A stretch of 46,573 bases of DNA from Alteromonadaceae bacterium UBA2620 (GTDB taxonomy: Bacteria; Pseudomonadota; Gammaproteobacteria; Enterobacterales; Alteromonadaceae). Below are positions 1 to 8,298 of this stretch, piece by piece (the stretch's first letter is position 1; every line of letters begins with the position of its first letter). Position numbers and translations under genes: made by a program. A model generated the notes under the pieces. The model was not told the DNA's origin and ran no database searches. It saw only the letters and a list, made by a program, of their open reading frames with translations. The stretch spans positions 1-46,573 of the forward strand of contig DDJQ01000079.1 of assembly GCA_002339125.1 (NCBI GenBank). The letters run 5' to 3'.

Positions 1-63
1 CTCACGAAAGATCAACACGCCCTATTAACATTCTAATAACTGGTAAAAAGGAGCAAAAGTCTG

Positions 64-885
64 ATGCACCACATTGATCAATTGTTCGCGAGCATGTCTG
101 CCGTTACAGCTGTAAGCGATAACCAATGGCGGGTAACTCACCCAGGTTTGCCTGATGACTGGGGGCAGGGGCGTACGGCCTTTGGTGGTATAAGTGCGGC
201 GATGGTGTACTATGCACTGAGCATGATAGTCGCGCCGGATCGCGTCTTGCGCACATTTCACACTAACTTTGTTGGCCCGGTGGTATTTGATGAACCCTTT
301 GAAATCGTCATAGAGCAGTTACGCTCCGGCCGCAATATGTCGCAATATCTGGTAAAGCTGAATCAGGCAGGCAAAGTCAGCGTTTGTGTTCAGGCCTGTT
401 ATGGTGTTGAGCTAACCTCGAAATTGCATATCAACAAGCTGCCTTCGCACCAATTTGAACCACCAGATAAGGCAACCTTAATGGGAACCGATGCAGATAA
501 ATTGCCGAGGTTTTTTCATCACTACGATCTGGCAATGTTAGAGGGGCAACATCCTTTCACCGGCAGCGCACACTGTCATTATCTCGGCTGGATGCGCAAC
601 CACGCGCCGGTAGAGCAATTTGGCCTTACTCACCTCATAGCGTTAATTGATGCATGGCCGCCAGCATTGGTGCAGCAACTTGGAGCCCCGGCACCGATGA
701 GCACGGTAAGCTGGGATCTGGAGTTTGTGAACCCGCTTATTCCCGTTGCCGGTAACCCCTGGTTTGCGTATGAGGTGAATACCCGGTTTGCCGCTAATGG
801 CTATGCCCACACCGAGGCGAAAATTTGGGATGAACAGGAACGATTGGTAGCGCTGAGCCGGCAGGCGGTGGTGGTGTTTGACTAA
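64..885 (+). CDS. Acyl-CoA thioesterase, TesB-like double-hotdog family
   Basis: The protein has 273 residues. It matches the tandem-hotdog acyl-CoA thioesterase family, which hydrolyses acyl-CoA to free acid and CoA in the cytosol. The first hotdog shows the typical segment GQGRTAFGGISAAMVYYAL (about residues 34-52), followed by a strand with FVGPV and then RSGRNMSQY, as in TesB relatives. The second hotdog runs from about residue 150 to the end and contains MSTVSWDLEFVNP. An AAGGAG ribosome binding site at about 48-53 supports the ATG at 64. The gene is monocistronic, with about 130 bases before the next gene, and has no evident link to the nitrogen genes. The natural acyl substrate cannot be read from sequence. 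Confidence 0.8.
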   Translation: MHHIDQLFASMSAVTAVSDNQWRVTHPGLPDDWGQGRTAFGGISAAMVYYALSMIVAPDRVLRTFHTNFVGPVVFDEPFEIVIEQLRSGRNMSQYLVKLNQAGKVSVCVQACYGVELTSKLHINKLPSHQFEPPDKATLMGTDADKLPRFFHHYDLAMLEGQHPFTGSAHCHYLGWMRNHAPVEQFGLTHLIALIDAWPPALVQQLGAPAPMSTVSWDLEFVNPLIPVAGNPWFAYEVNTRFAANGYAHTEAKIWDEQERLVALSRQAVVVFD

Positions 886-1017
886 AAGCTTTTTGCTAAA
901 ACATTGATGCTGCCTATCTGGTGACCTTGTAATTAATCTTAAATTGGTTAATTTACGTTAAACTAGAGGTATACAGCGCCTCGTAAGGTGTAGTCGATTA
1001 AGGAACAAAATCGAATA

Positions 1018-1671
1018 ATGATCGCAGTATCTGACCTTCTAAAACACTACCCTGACTCATCTTCCCCCATTATCGACCAGCTTTCGCTGAATGTTATCGC
1101 CGGGCAATCGGTGAGTATTCAGGGCGCATCCGGCTGTGGTAAATCCACGTTGCTGGCCTTACTGGCGGGGTTTGAACAAAGCTCTGGTGGCACCATTGTG
1201 ATTGCCGGGCATGCGTTAGAGCGTTTATCCCAGGAAGCCGCCGATTCGTTTAGAATGCATCACCTTGGGGTGATCTTTCAGCAGTTTAATCTGCTGGACT
1301 GTTTTAATGTTTGGGATAACGTGGCCTTTACCGCTCGCTTAAAAGGTAACTACAATGCCTCCCGCCAGCAAACCTTGCTGAACAATCTGGGACTGGCGGA
1401 TCGGCACAAAGCGCCGGTCAGTATGCTCTCTGGTGGCGAGCAGCAACGGGTTGCCATTGCCCGCGCGCTTAACCACCTGCCTGATGTGGTGCTTGCCGAT
1501 GAGCCCACCGGCAACCTTGATGAGCAAACCAGCGATATAGTGAGCCAGTTGCTGTTTAATTATTGTCAGGAGCAGGGCGCGGCATTGGTGGTCGTAACCC
1601 ACAGCTCGGATGTTGCCAGGCGCGCTCAAACTCAGTATCGGCTCCATCAGGGCCGGTTAGCGCAAGTATAA
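1018..1671 (+). CDS. ABC transporter ATP-binding protein, LolD/MacB type
   Basis: This 217-residue cytoplasmic ATPase belongs to the lipoprotein-export/MacB class. It has Walker A GASGCGKST (residues 36-44), a Q-loop near FQQFNLL, signature LSGGEQQRVAIARAL (about 139-153), Walker B VVLADEPTGN (about 160) and a terminal H-loop VVVTHSSD. It should power the adjacent FtsX-type permease. Its stop codon overlaps the permease start (TAATG), so the two are translationally coupled. An AAGGAA motif lies about 11 bases upstream of the start. The family assignment is firm. The exported substrate is unknown, although pairing with an AttH/CrtC-like secreted protein is a recurrent arrangement. Confidence 0.88.
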   Translation: MIAVSDLLKHYPDSSSPIIDQLSLNVIAGQSVSIQGASGCGKSTLLALLAGFEQSSGGTIVIAGHALERLSQEAADSFRMHHLGVIFQQFNLLDCFNVWDNVAFTARLKGNYNASRQQTLLNNLGLADRHKAPVSMLSGGEQQRVAIARALNHLPDVVLADEPTGNLDEQTSDIVSQLLFNYCQEQGAALVVVTHSSDVARRAQTQYRLHQGRLAQV

Positions 1672-3968
1672 TGCCGCAGTCCATGCGAGTTCTTATCCTG
1701 GCGCTGCGCACCCAACTGGCTACCTATCGCCAACGTTTTTGGGAGCCAATGCTAATCATTGTGGCGATCTTTATTGCCAGCGCCGGCCTCACAGCCGTAA
1801 CACTTATTAATGCCGGCGCATCCTCTCAGTTAAAGCAGTTTGCGCTGGGTGATGTACCGATTAATTTTCATGTCATTCCGCGCAGTGAAAATAGCCCACT
1901 TACGCGTTCTGATTACGCAGCCCTTCGGCGGCAGGGGCTTAACGCCTTAGTGGCTTACACTCAAACCGGTGATCGGCTAGCGGTTGATACGGTTACGCTG
2001 TTTAATCTGTTGCCAGCCGCTAATCGCTCAACGTCTCAGCAAAACAGCTTTGCTCAACAGGCGGCGCTCAATGGTATTGAGGATATCAATCAGTTTTACC
2101 GTGACGACGTCACTTTACAAACCCATCCCCTAAGCGGCCTGCTGGTGGTTGGGGCACTATCTCCCGAGCAGTATAAGCTGCTGGAAGAATCACTGCCTGC
2201 ACACCTGCAATTAGCGCCCTTCACGTTGACTTCCTCAGCCAGCAATCTGAGTGACAGTTTCAGCCTCAACCTGTGGGCCATGGGCGCACTGATGGTGCTG
2301 GTCAGCATTTTTATTGTGTTTAATGCCTTCAACCTGCTGTTGGCGGCGCGTACGCCGGTGTTGGTAAAACTGCGCCAGCTAGGCGTTAGTCAGGCAATAT
2401 TACTACGGGTCTTGCAACTGGAAATGTTTATCCTGGCGCTTGTTGGTGCGGTCGGCGGAGTCATTGCCGGGGCTTCTCTGGTTAGTGCTATCACGCCGGT
2501 GCTGAGTAACATTTACCGTTTTTTACTGGACGGGCAGTTTAGCGGAGGTCAGTTTTCCACGCCGCGCCTGATGTTGATGGCCGTTGTGTTTTGTGCAATA
2601 GCGGTGATGATAATGGGGCTGTTGATCAGGCAACGTCTGGCGCACAGTCTGGCCCGGCGCAGTTATCTGGTGGCGGTGTTTAAGCAGCGTTTTAAACCGG
2701 TCTATAACTTCTGGCTGTTGCTGAGCTTAGCTGTAGTGGCGCTTGGAGCGTGGCTGGTAGCCAGTCAGCTACAGGCGCTGTTGTATATTGGTCTGGTGCT
2801 GATTGCTGGTTGCACCACGGTTGTGTTGCTGATGCCGCAGTTAATGAGCCTGGTTGCACGGCGGATAAGTACAACAAAGCCGCTGCTGCACTGGAGCATG
2901 CACAATGCGGTGAGTCTGTCGCAGCGCACCAGACTGGCGGCCTGTGCATTTTTTATCGCGCTGGCGGCTAATATTGGCATGAATGTGATGGTCGACAGTT
3001 TTCGCCAGGCCACGGAGCAATGGCTGGAGCAACGCCTGTTTGCACCGTTTTATTTTTATACCGATTTTGAAGGGGATTTATCTAAAGAGGAAGGCGCGCC
3101 GGTGCCATTGCTTGCCCGCTATGGCAAAGACGTTCGCGTTAACGGGCAAACCCTTGAGGTACGCAGTTTTCCCGATGGTGCGAAATATCAGCAGTATTTA
3201 ATGCTTGATGACCAGTCGCGCTGGGCCTGGTCTGCTTTTCATGCCCAGCGCGGTGTGTTCATTAATCAACAACTTGCGTATCGGCAGGGGCTTAGTACCG
3301 GCGATGCTGTTAGTCTGCCTTTAAGCGCAGGGGGCCAGGCCTTTGAAATAGTAGGCGTGTATCCGGATTACGGTAACCCTAAAGCTCAGGTGTTGCTGCC
3401 AGAGGCGTTGCTCTCCAATGAGTATGCGCTTATTTCTGCTTATGCCGCTTTTGCTTCGTCTTCAGAGGAGGCGGCGCTTGAAAGCTGGTTTAACGAGCAT
3501 AGTGAGTCAGCACGTCTTATCCCGCGAAGCACTCTGATTGAGCAGTCGATGATGGTGTTTTCCCGCACATTTTTAACCACTGACACGTTAAACCTGGTCA
3601 CTATGCTGGTGGCCGCGCTGTCGTTCTTTGTATCAATTACATTGCTGGTGATGGACATTAAACCGCAGTTGTTACTGCTACGCAGCGTTGGCGTCAGCCC
3701 GTTTCGTATCAAGCTGTCATTGTTTTCGCAGTATTGTTTTATTGCAGTGAGTTGTGCACTGCTGGCTCTGCCATTTGCGCTGTTACTGGCCTGGCTGCTG
3801 GTAAATAAGGTGAATCGTTTTGCCTTTCACTGGACCTATCCACTGATCCTCGACCCGATGATTATTGTGCAAAGTCTGCTAATCGGGCTGGGCCTGTTAC
3901 TGCTACTTATGGCATTGCCGCTTGGCAGGTTACAGGCCAGGTTTTATTCGCAACAGGAGGCATTATGA
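1671..3968 (+). CDS. FtsX-family ABC transporter permease
   Basis: This is an inner-membrane permease of about 765 residues with two FtsX/MacB-PCD units. There is an N-terminal membrane segment (about residues 22-42), a large extracytoplasmic domain, and a three-helix bundle with signature-like LRQLGVSQAILLRVLQLEM. Two more central helices, a second periplasmic domain and a C-terminal three-helix bundle (LLLRSVGVSPFRIKLSLFSQ) follow. The reading frame is open further upstream, but the ATG at 1671, coupled to the ATPase stop, is the sensible start. The gene ends in an ATGA overlap with the next CDS, completing a three-gene cassette. Function is inferred as transport or extraction of a membrane or lipid-linked substrate. 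Nothing in the sequence names it. Confidence 0.85.
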   Translation: MPQSMRVLILALRTQLATYRQRFWEPMLIIVAIFIASAGLTAVTLINAGASSQLKQFALGDVPINFHVIPRSENSPLTRSDYAALRRQGLNALVAYTQTGDRLAVDTVTLFNLLPAANRSTSQQNSFAQQAALNGIEDINQFYRDDVTLQTHPLSGLLVVGALSPEQYKLLEESLPAHLQLAPFTLTSSASNLSDSFSLNLWAMGALMVLVSIFIVFNAFNLLLAARTPVLVKLRQLGVSQAILLRVLQLEMFILALVGAVGGVIAGASLVSAITPVLSNIYRFLLDGQFSGGQFSTPRLMLMAVVFCAIAVMIMGLLIRQRLAHSLARRSYLVAVFKQRFKPVYNFWLLLSLAVVALGAWLVASQLQALLYIGLVLIAGCTTVVLLMPQLMSLVARRISTTKPLLHWSMHNAVSLSQRTRLAACAFFIALAANIGMNVMVDSFRQATEQWLEQRLFAPFYFYTDFEGDLSKEEGAPVPLLARYGKDVRVNGQTLEVRSFPDGAKYQQYLMLDDQSRWAWSAFHAQRGVFINQQLAYRQGLSTGDAVSLPLSAGGQAFEIVGVYPDYGNPKAQVLLPEALLSNEYALISAYAAFASSSEEAALESWFNEHSESARLIPRSTLIEQSMMVFSRTFLTTDTLNLVTMLVAALSFFVSITLLVMDIKPQLLLLRSVGVSPFRIKLSLFSQYCFIAVSCALLALPFALLLAWLLVNKVNRFAFHWTYPLILDPMIIVQSLLIGLGLLLLLMALPLGRLQARFYSQQEAL

Positions 3969-5032
3969 ACCGGCTATTGCTTTTATTGTTAATGATAAGC
4001 TGTGCTTTTTCAGTGCCGTTGCAGTCTCAACAAGACAACCGCTCTTCACTTTTTGGTGGTTTTAAGGCCGATAATCAGGCGCAGGTAAGCATTGCACAAC
4101 CTGTGTCTTTACCCGCCGATCACGCCCCGCATCAGGGCTATCAGATTGAGTGGTGGTACTTAACACTGCTGCTGGAGAATGATGCCGGCGAGCCGTTTAA
4201 TTATCAGTTTACGTTATTCAAATTTGCCCGACCTGAACTGGCTTCCAATTGGGGGGAAGGTATTGTGTGGATGGGGCATTCTTCGTTGCATACTCAGGCT
4301 CAGCATTATTTTGATGAGAAATTTGCTCAGCAGGGGACGGGTATCGCCAGTTTTAGCACTACGCCGGTAGCGTTTTATATCGATAACTGGCAGTGGCAGA
4401 GTAAGCAGCAGGCAGCGCTTTTTCCTGCAGAGCTAAACACCACTTCTGGCCCCGCGGCGCTTACCCTGAATCTGACTGCTGATAAGCCCTTTGTAAAACA
4501 CGGCCAACAAGGCGTGAGTTTTAAAACCGGTGACGGACGCTATCGTTCCTACTACTACAGTCAGCCCTTTATTAGCGCCAGCGGCCAGATCACTTTAGAT
4601 GGCGTAACTCATCAGGTTAATGGTATAGGGTGGTACGATCACGAATGGACATCGCAACTGGCCGACGAAGACGCATTGGGTTGGGACTGGTTTTCACTGC
4701 ATTTTGTCGACGGGCGAAAACTGATGGCCTTCACCATGTATGTGGATGGCAGTGAGGCTTATACCACCGGTACCTTAATCAGTGCACAGGGAGAGCCGCA
4801 AACGCTGGGCCCGGAAGAGTTGCAGATTTTACCGCTTAACACCAGTGAGGTAGCGGGGCGGGATATTCCGGTTGCCTGGCAAATTCGTATCCCAGAGGAG
4901 CGAATCGACATTACCACTAAAGCGTTTAAAACCGACCAGTGGAATGACAGTCGCTTTCCCTATTACGAAGGCGCTATTTCCTTTGATGGCAGCCATGCCG
5001 GTAAAGGCTATATGGAGCTTACCGGTTACTGA
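3965..5032 (+). CDS. Secreted AttH/CrtC-like lipocalin-domain protein
   Basis: The 355-residue protein starts with a clear signal peptide (MNRLLLLLLMISCAFS). It belongs to the AttH/carotenoid 1,2-hydratase-like family, often annotated as a predicted secreted hydrolase. Conserved marks are EWWYLTLLL near residue 62 and GIGWYDHEWTSQ near residue 220, the paired Trp/His/Glu motifs of the two lipocalin-like barrels. The start overlaps the permease stop (ATGA), so it is cotranslated with the ABC genes. The trio ABC ATPase, FtsX permease and AttH-like protein recurs in many Proteobacteria, but its biochemistry is poorly defined. The 3' end overlaps the convergent downstream gene by 14 bases. No carotenoid genes are present, so carotenoid hydration is not assumed. 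Confidence 0.8.
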   Translation: MNRLLLLLLMISCAFSVPLQSQQDNRSSLFGGFKADNQAQVSIAQPVSLPADHAPHQGYQIEWWYLTLLLENDAGEPFNYQFTLFKFARPELASNWGEGIVWMGHSSLHTQAQHYFDEKFAQQGTGIASFSTTPVAFYIDNWQWQSKQQAALFPAELNTTSGPAALTLNLTADKPFVKHGQQGVSFKTGDGRYRSYYYSQPFISASGQITLDGVTHQVNGIGWYDHEWTSQLADEDALGWDWFSLHFVDGRKLMAFTMYVDGSEAYTTGTLISAQGEPQTLGPEELQILPLNTSEVAGRDIPVAWQIRIPEERIDITTKAFKTDQWNDSRFPYYEGAISFDGSHAGKGYMELTGY

Positions 5033-5966
5033 TTTCGCGCGCTTCTTTTCGGCTGGTTTTCGATATCAACATAAAAAACAAAATGAGATACAGGGGCATA
5101 TCAATAAACGTGGTGTAGGTTAACCACTGATCTTCGGTAAGCAGTATCGCCACAGCGTAATTAATGCCTGCCATTAATAGTCCGAGAACACTCAGTCCCA
5201 CCACGAAAGGCTGATGTTTAACCGGCGCATTCAGGTAACGCTCAAAACGAGGGGCGAAGTACTTCCCTTTACGGAATACGCCATCGGTTAGCAATACCAG
5301 TGCGCCCAGCACACCCATTATTGTGCCTTTTAGTTGCACAAAAAACTCACTGTCGAAAGTGAGCGATAACAATGCGGATATCAACAGCATAACCGTACCA
5401 AAAACAGCAAAACCGCCAAGTAAATCCACTTTAACAAAGCGCTGTACCACCACCAGAGCTAATCCTAGTGCGATACTGGTAAATGCTGCTATGGTTAAGT
5501 CGCCGGTTGTTTTGGATACAATAAAAAATGCTGCACCTAAGCCGATATCGGCAAAGATAGAGTGTTTGTTCTTTTGCCATTGCTTACTTTGTTTCTGGCG
5601 TTCCTGTTTGAGCGTTTCGGTATCTTGTGCGTTTGTGCCGGCGAGTTTTTTTAGTTTTTTATCGGCAAAGTAAATGTCTTTGTCAGGGTGACTGGCGTAG
5701 ATGCGCTCATCGTTATGGTAAACCTCAATGCCCACTGTCCACCAGTTGATGTAACCCACAGACACTTTTAGCGTATTGCCGTCGTCATCAGAGTGGACAG
5801 TATGGGTAAGTACTTTTAGCTCGTCGATAAAGTTACCGGTTAATTCATCAATAAGTTGTCCGTTTTTATACAGCCGTGATGTATAGGTGGTAAACGAAAA
5901 CGAATAGCGGATTTCATAGTTGTCGTTGTCATAGTTGAAGGGACGTCGATAGGTCCATAATCGCAT
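5019..5966 (-). CDS. Membrane protein with C-terminal YciB/IspZ-like half
   Basis: The protein has 315 residues. About 130 residues at the N-terminus are soluble and rich in beta-strand and aromatic residues (RRPFNYDNDNYEIRYSFSF). A charged linker of Lys/Gln follows, then about five membrane segments. The membrane half has the spacing and flavour of YciB/IspZ inner-membrane proteins: two early helices, a conserved-looking FVQLKGTIMGVLGALVLLTD helix, a basic stretch FRKGKYFAPRFERYL, and final helices with GINYAVAILLTEDQW. YciB is linked to cell envelope synthesis and septation. The YciB similarity is recognised by eye, not by search. The N-terminal domain is not recognised. It converges with, and overlaps by 14 bases, the gene on the other strand. 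Confidence 0.6.
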   Translation of the reverse strand: MRLWTYRRPFNYDNDNYEIRYSFSFTTYTSRLYKNGQLIDELTGNFIDELKVLTHTVHSDDDGNTLKVSVGYINWWTVGIEVYHNDERIYASHPDKDIYFADKKLKKLAGTNAQDTETLKQERQKQSKQWQKNKHSIFADIGLGAAFFIVSKTTGDLTIAAFTSIALGLALVVVQRFVKVDLLGGFAVFGTVMLLISALLSLTFDSEFFVQLKGTIMGVLGALVLLTDGVFRKGKYFAPRFERYLNAPVKHQPFVVGLSVLGLLMAGINYAVAILLTEDQWLTYTTFIDMPLYLILFFMLISKTSRKEAREISNR

Positions 5967-6024
5967 CTGAGGTCTCCTTAAAAGCGAGGAAGTGACGAAT
6001 CCATTAATCGCCGCACCATCTTTA

Positions 6025-6474
6025 TTAAAACGAAGGTATCTTTATATTACAGTGTTGTTCCGCATCGCTGATATTTTTGCTGTACTGGACCATAAAGTCC
6101 AACTGCACGGTAGAGCGGGCCGGCTGGTTATCCGGGTTAGCCGCTGTGGGTTTCCAGCGCCATCGCTTTAAAGCCTCGATGGCCTTCTTATCAAATACGC
6201 CCTTAGGGAATGAGTCGGTCACTTGTTGTTCCGTAGCCCTGCCTTCATTGTTAACCACAAATGACAAATTCACACAACCTGATAAACCGTCTCTTGCTGC
6301 GCTGATCGGATATTGTGGATTTACCCGTTTTGTCAGGGTCCAGAGTGATGCGAACTCAGACTCTCCTGCCGGTTGTTCTCGCCCGCCGTCTACCGACTGG
6401 GAATTTGTGCTCAGTTGGTTACTTGCACAGCCGGCAAGCAGGGTCATCAGACCAATAAAAAGGGACTTCTTCAT
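6025..6474 (-). CDS. TonB C-terminal domain lipoprotein
   Basis: This 149-residue protein carries a lipoprotein signal (MKKSLFIGLMTLLAGC, Cys16) and a TonB_C-type domain. The domain has RVNPQYPISAARDGLSGCVN, a following FVVNNEGRATEQQVTDSFP stretch and AIEALKRWRWKPT, the usual core of TonB energy-transducer C-termini. It lacks the N-terminal transmembrane helix and proline-rich linker of a true TonB. It is therefore probably an outer-membrane or periplasmic lipoprotein using the TonB fold for protein contacts. It sits between the YciB-like gene and nasR on the same strand, with about 60 bases on either side, and no functional link to nitrate is evident. Confidence 0.75.
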   Translation of the reverse strand: MKKSLFIGLMTLLAGCASNQLSTNSQSVDGGREQPAGESEFASLWTLTKRVNPQYPISAARDGLSGCVNLSFVVNNEGRATEQQVTDSFPKGVFDKKAIEALKRWRWKPTAANPDNQPARSTVQLDFMVQYSKNISDAEQHCNIKIPSF

Positions 6475-6536
6475 GGCTATATCCTTTAGCTAAATGAGAT
6501 GGCAGCGATTTATAGCAAAATTTTAGCAGTGCGTCA

Positions 6537-7820
6537 TCAGCCAACGCGGCTCACTACACGCTGGGCCAGATCCGAAAGGCGCATATTTTGCTCCATGGCA
6601 GAGCTCTGCAGTTTGCGGTAAGCCTGCTGCTCTGACAACCCGCCTTGCTGCATTAACAGCAACTTGGCCCGGTCGATCACTTTTTGCTCATTAAGTGCCT
6701 GTCTGGCGGCGCTCAGCTCATCGGCCATATCCTCGATACGCTGAGCCTGACCACGGATAAGATCGTAAAATGATTTATGCGCCGACAGGGCAGAGCCCTC
6801 GGGCAGTTTATTCGCCTCTCTTCCGGCGCCCTTAAGGCCCTTTACCGTATTGTCGTAAAGCATGGTAATAGGCGTATCAGTAAGTGGTGGTGAATTGTTC
6901 AGAGATGCGATCAGCATCTCATGATTACGTAACTCTTCTTCGGCCTGTTGAATGCGCAGGGTCGCCTGGTCGGTCAGACGGTCGGTCAGATGCTCTTCAA
7001 TGGACTGCATGGCATCGATACGCTGCGTAGCGATGTCGTACCAGATTTCACTGAGTTCTGCCGAGCATTCCCCGCCGGAAGCCAGCGACTGGATCATTCC
7101 GCGTAAGCGGGTGATCTGGGTGGCAGTGTCGCTGGATTGCTGTAACTGCCACATTTGCATTTCTTCCTCATCGGCAAAGTTTTCAAAGGTTTCAAAACAG
7201 TGCTGCTGAGCATCACTGAGGGCGCTTACTCTGTCTCCCAGATCACTGTCGAAATGACTTTCAGCAAAGCCAATCGCGCCCCATGCCCGTTCCTGCCCGG
7301 CGTATTCTTTACCCTGCATAAAGTTAAACAAGGCTACCAGCAGACGTGTCATGGTTGGATCGCTGGCGACATCGGCCGCTTCAAAAACAACGTCGAGTAA
7401 ACCGGTAATTAAACGGCAGTAGGCGTTGGTGGATTCCAGCGGTGTAAGTTGCTGAGCAGCAATTTTATTGCGCAAATCGGGTAAGTGATCCATACCCTGC
7501 AGGGCAAAGGTGATACTGCTTAGTAAACGCATGGACTGGCCGTTGTCGTGCTGGCCAAGGTAAAGTGATTTAAGCAGGCTGCGTAAATCCTGCTCACAGT
7601 GTTCACTGGCGGTTATCTGTTGCTGGCGCTGTTCAGTAAACCGGTCGCCCTTTGAGCCTAAGAACACATTGCTTAAACCACGTTCGCGCTGGAGTTGATG
7701 GATCATGTCTTTTACGGCTTTTACCGTGCGGCAGTTAGACGATAAATGCTGTAGTGCCTGAATTTCCTGATGCTTTGCTGACAATAAAAATCGCTTGGTA
7801 ATGTCACTTTGTTTGCTCAT
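6537..7820 (-). CDS. nasR: Nitrate-sensing ANTAR antiterminator, NasR-like
   Basis: The 427-residue protein has a long helical N-terminal NIT-type sensor domain (about residues 30-300, with MIHQLQRERGLSNVFLGSKG, typical of nitrate/nitrite-sensing modules). A C-terminal ANTAR RNA-binding domain follows (about 370-427, with KVIDRAKLLLMQQGGLSEQQ and AYRKLQSSAMEQN). In Klebsiella, NasR binds nitrate or nitrite and prevents transcription termination in the nasF leader RNA. Here the gene is divergent from the nitrate genes. Three nearby leaders (before 8299, 11195 and 18990) carry strong intrinsic terminators with ANTAR-style hexaloop hairpins, a matching target set. No REC domain is present, so control is by direct ligand sensing, not phosphorylation. 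Its own promoter was not assigned. Confidence 0.9.
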   Translation of the reverse strand: MSKQSDITKRFLLSAKHQEIQALQHLSSNCRTVKAVKDMIHQLQRERGLSNVFLGSKGDRFTEQRQQQITASEHCEQDLRSLLKSLYLGQHDNGQSMRLLSSITFALQGMDHLPDLRNKIAAQQLTPLESTNAYCRLITGLLDVVFEAADVASDPTMTRLLVALFNFMQGKEYAGQERAWGAIGFAESHFDSDLGDRVSALSDAQQHCFETFENFADEEEMQMWQLQQSSDTATQITRLRGMIQSLASGGECSAELSEIWYDIATQRIDAMQSIEEHLTDRLTDQATLRIQQAEEELRNHEMLIASLNNSPPLTDTPITMLYDNTVKGLKGAGREANKLPEGSALSAHKSFYDLIRGQAQRIEDMADELSAARQALNEQKVIDRAKLLLMQQGGLSEQQAYRKLQSSAMEQNMRLSDLAQRVVSRVG

Positions 7821-7981
7821 CAGGCGCTCCGTAACGTGGGCTGGCTAGTAAACCTCAGAGGCAAGCAATTCTTATTCCCATGTAATAATCTGGTCATAAA
7901 GAAGGCAGTTTGAGTTTTAATTAGGCAGTAATAGCGGGATTTGCCAAAAATGCGCGCAATAATTACCGCAGCAAAGGAAGT

Positions 7982-8031
7982 TGCACCGGTAATGATGCAC
8001 TTTATTGGTGAAATTGCGCTATCGTGGCGCG
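7982..8031 (+). promoter_or_regulatory. NtrC-like binding sites upstream of the nitrite-channel unit
   Basis: The element TGCGCTATCGTGGCGCG at 8015-8031 fits the NtrC dyad pattern TGCRCY-N4-TGGTGCA with one or two differences. TGCACCGGTAATGATGCA at 7982-7999 is a second imperfect dyad with one extra spacer base. Both lie about 85-130 bases upstream of the -24/-12 element at 8114, the usual enhancer distance. Assignment is by pattern only. Confidence 0.45.
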
Positions 8032-8113
8032 CCGCACTTTTGGATAAGCGTTTCTAAAAATTGCGGGTTTTTTTAAGTTATTGATAAGTATGTCTAATTT
8101 ATTTTTATTTAAC

Positions 8114-8130
8114 TTGGCATCGAAATTGTA
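8114..8130 (+). promoter_or_regulatory. Sigma-54 promoter (-24/-12) for unit 1
   Basis: TTGGCAT, five bases, TTGTA reproduces the -24 (TGGCAY) and -12 (TTGYA) elements at the correct spacing. Transcription would begin near 8140, giving a leader of about 160 bases before the nitrite channel gene. The same element with the same spacing precedes unit 2 (11006) and, with a poorer -12, unit 3 (18814), which supports a shared nitrogen-control sigma factor. Confidence 0.75.
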
Positions 8131-8178
8131 TTCGTTAAAAACAGCAAACCGTAATGGTTTTACAATTGGAAAAGAATT

Positions 8179-8194
8179 CGGATAAAGGCGTCCG
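8179..8194 (+). promoter_or_regulatory. ANTAR-type hexaloop hairpin in leader 1
   Basis: CGGAT, loop AAAGGC, GTCCG forms a five-pair stem (one T-G) closing a six-base loop with A at position 1 and G at position 4, the ANTAR recognition pattern. Its loop and 3' arm are also part of the 5' arm of the terminator stem (8184-8196), so hairpin and terminator are mutually exclusive. A second hairpin upstream, AAACC-GTAAT-GGTTT at 8146-8160, has a five-base loop and does not fit the canonical partner. Confidence 0.6.
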
Positions 8195-8233
8195 CAACTT
8201 ACTTCTCAGGAGTGAGTGCGGACGCCTTTTTTT
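8184..8233 (+). terminator. Leader 1 intrinsic terminator (attenuator)
   Basis: A 13-pair stem (AAAGGCGTCCGCA at 8184-8196 with TGCGGACGCCTTT at 8217-8229) is followed by a run of seven T (8227-8233). It lies in the 5' leader upstream of the nitrite channel start at 8299, where it should stop transcription unless antiterminated. No gene ends just before it on this strand, so it is an attenuator and not a gene-end terminator. Confidence 0.88.
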
Positions 8234-8298
8234 GTGCCTGACGATTGTAATGAAGTGTTTGTGGGTGTGTTTTTGTTCAATATATTTAGGTGATTAAT

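Noticed and set aside
1563..1670. N-terminal extension of the FtsX permease inside the ATPase gene
   Set aside because: The added 36 residues lack membrane-protein character and overlap an ATPase with full motifs. ATG 1671 is coupled to the ATPase stop.
2692..3032. Overlapping antisense and alternative-frame open frames within the permease gene
   Set aside because: They are out-of-frame shadows of a gene with clear transmembrane and FtsX features.
8122..8135. Hairpin CGAA-ATTGTA-TTCG as the ANTAR P1 of leader 1
   Set aside because: Its loop obeys A1/G4, but it coincides with the -12 promoter element, so it would not be in the transcript.
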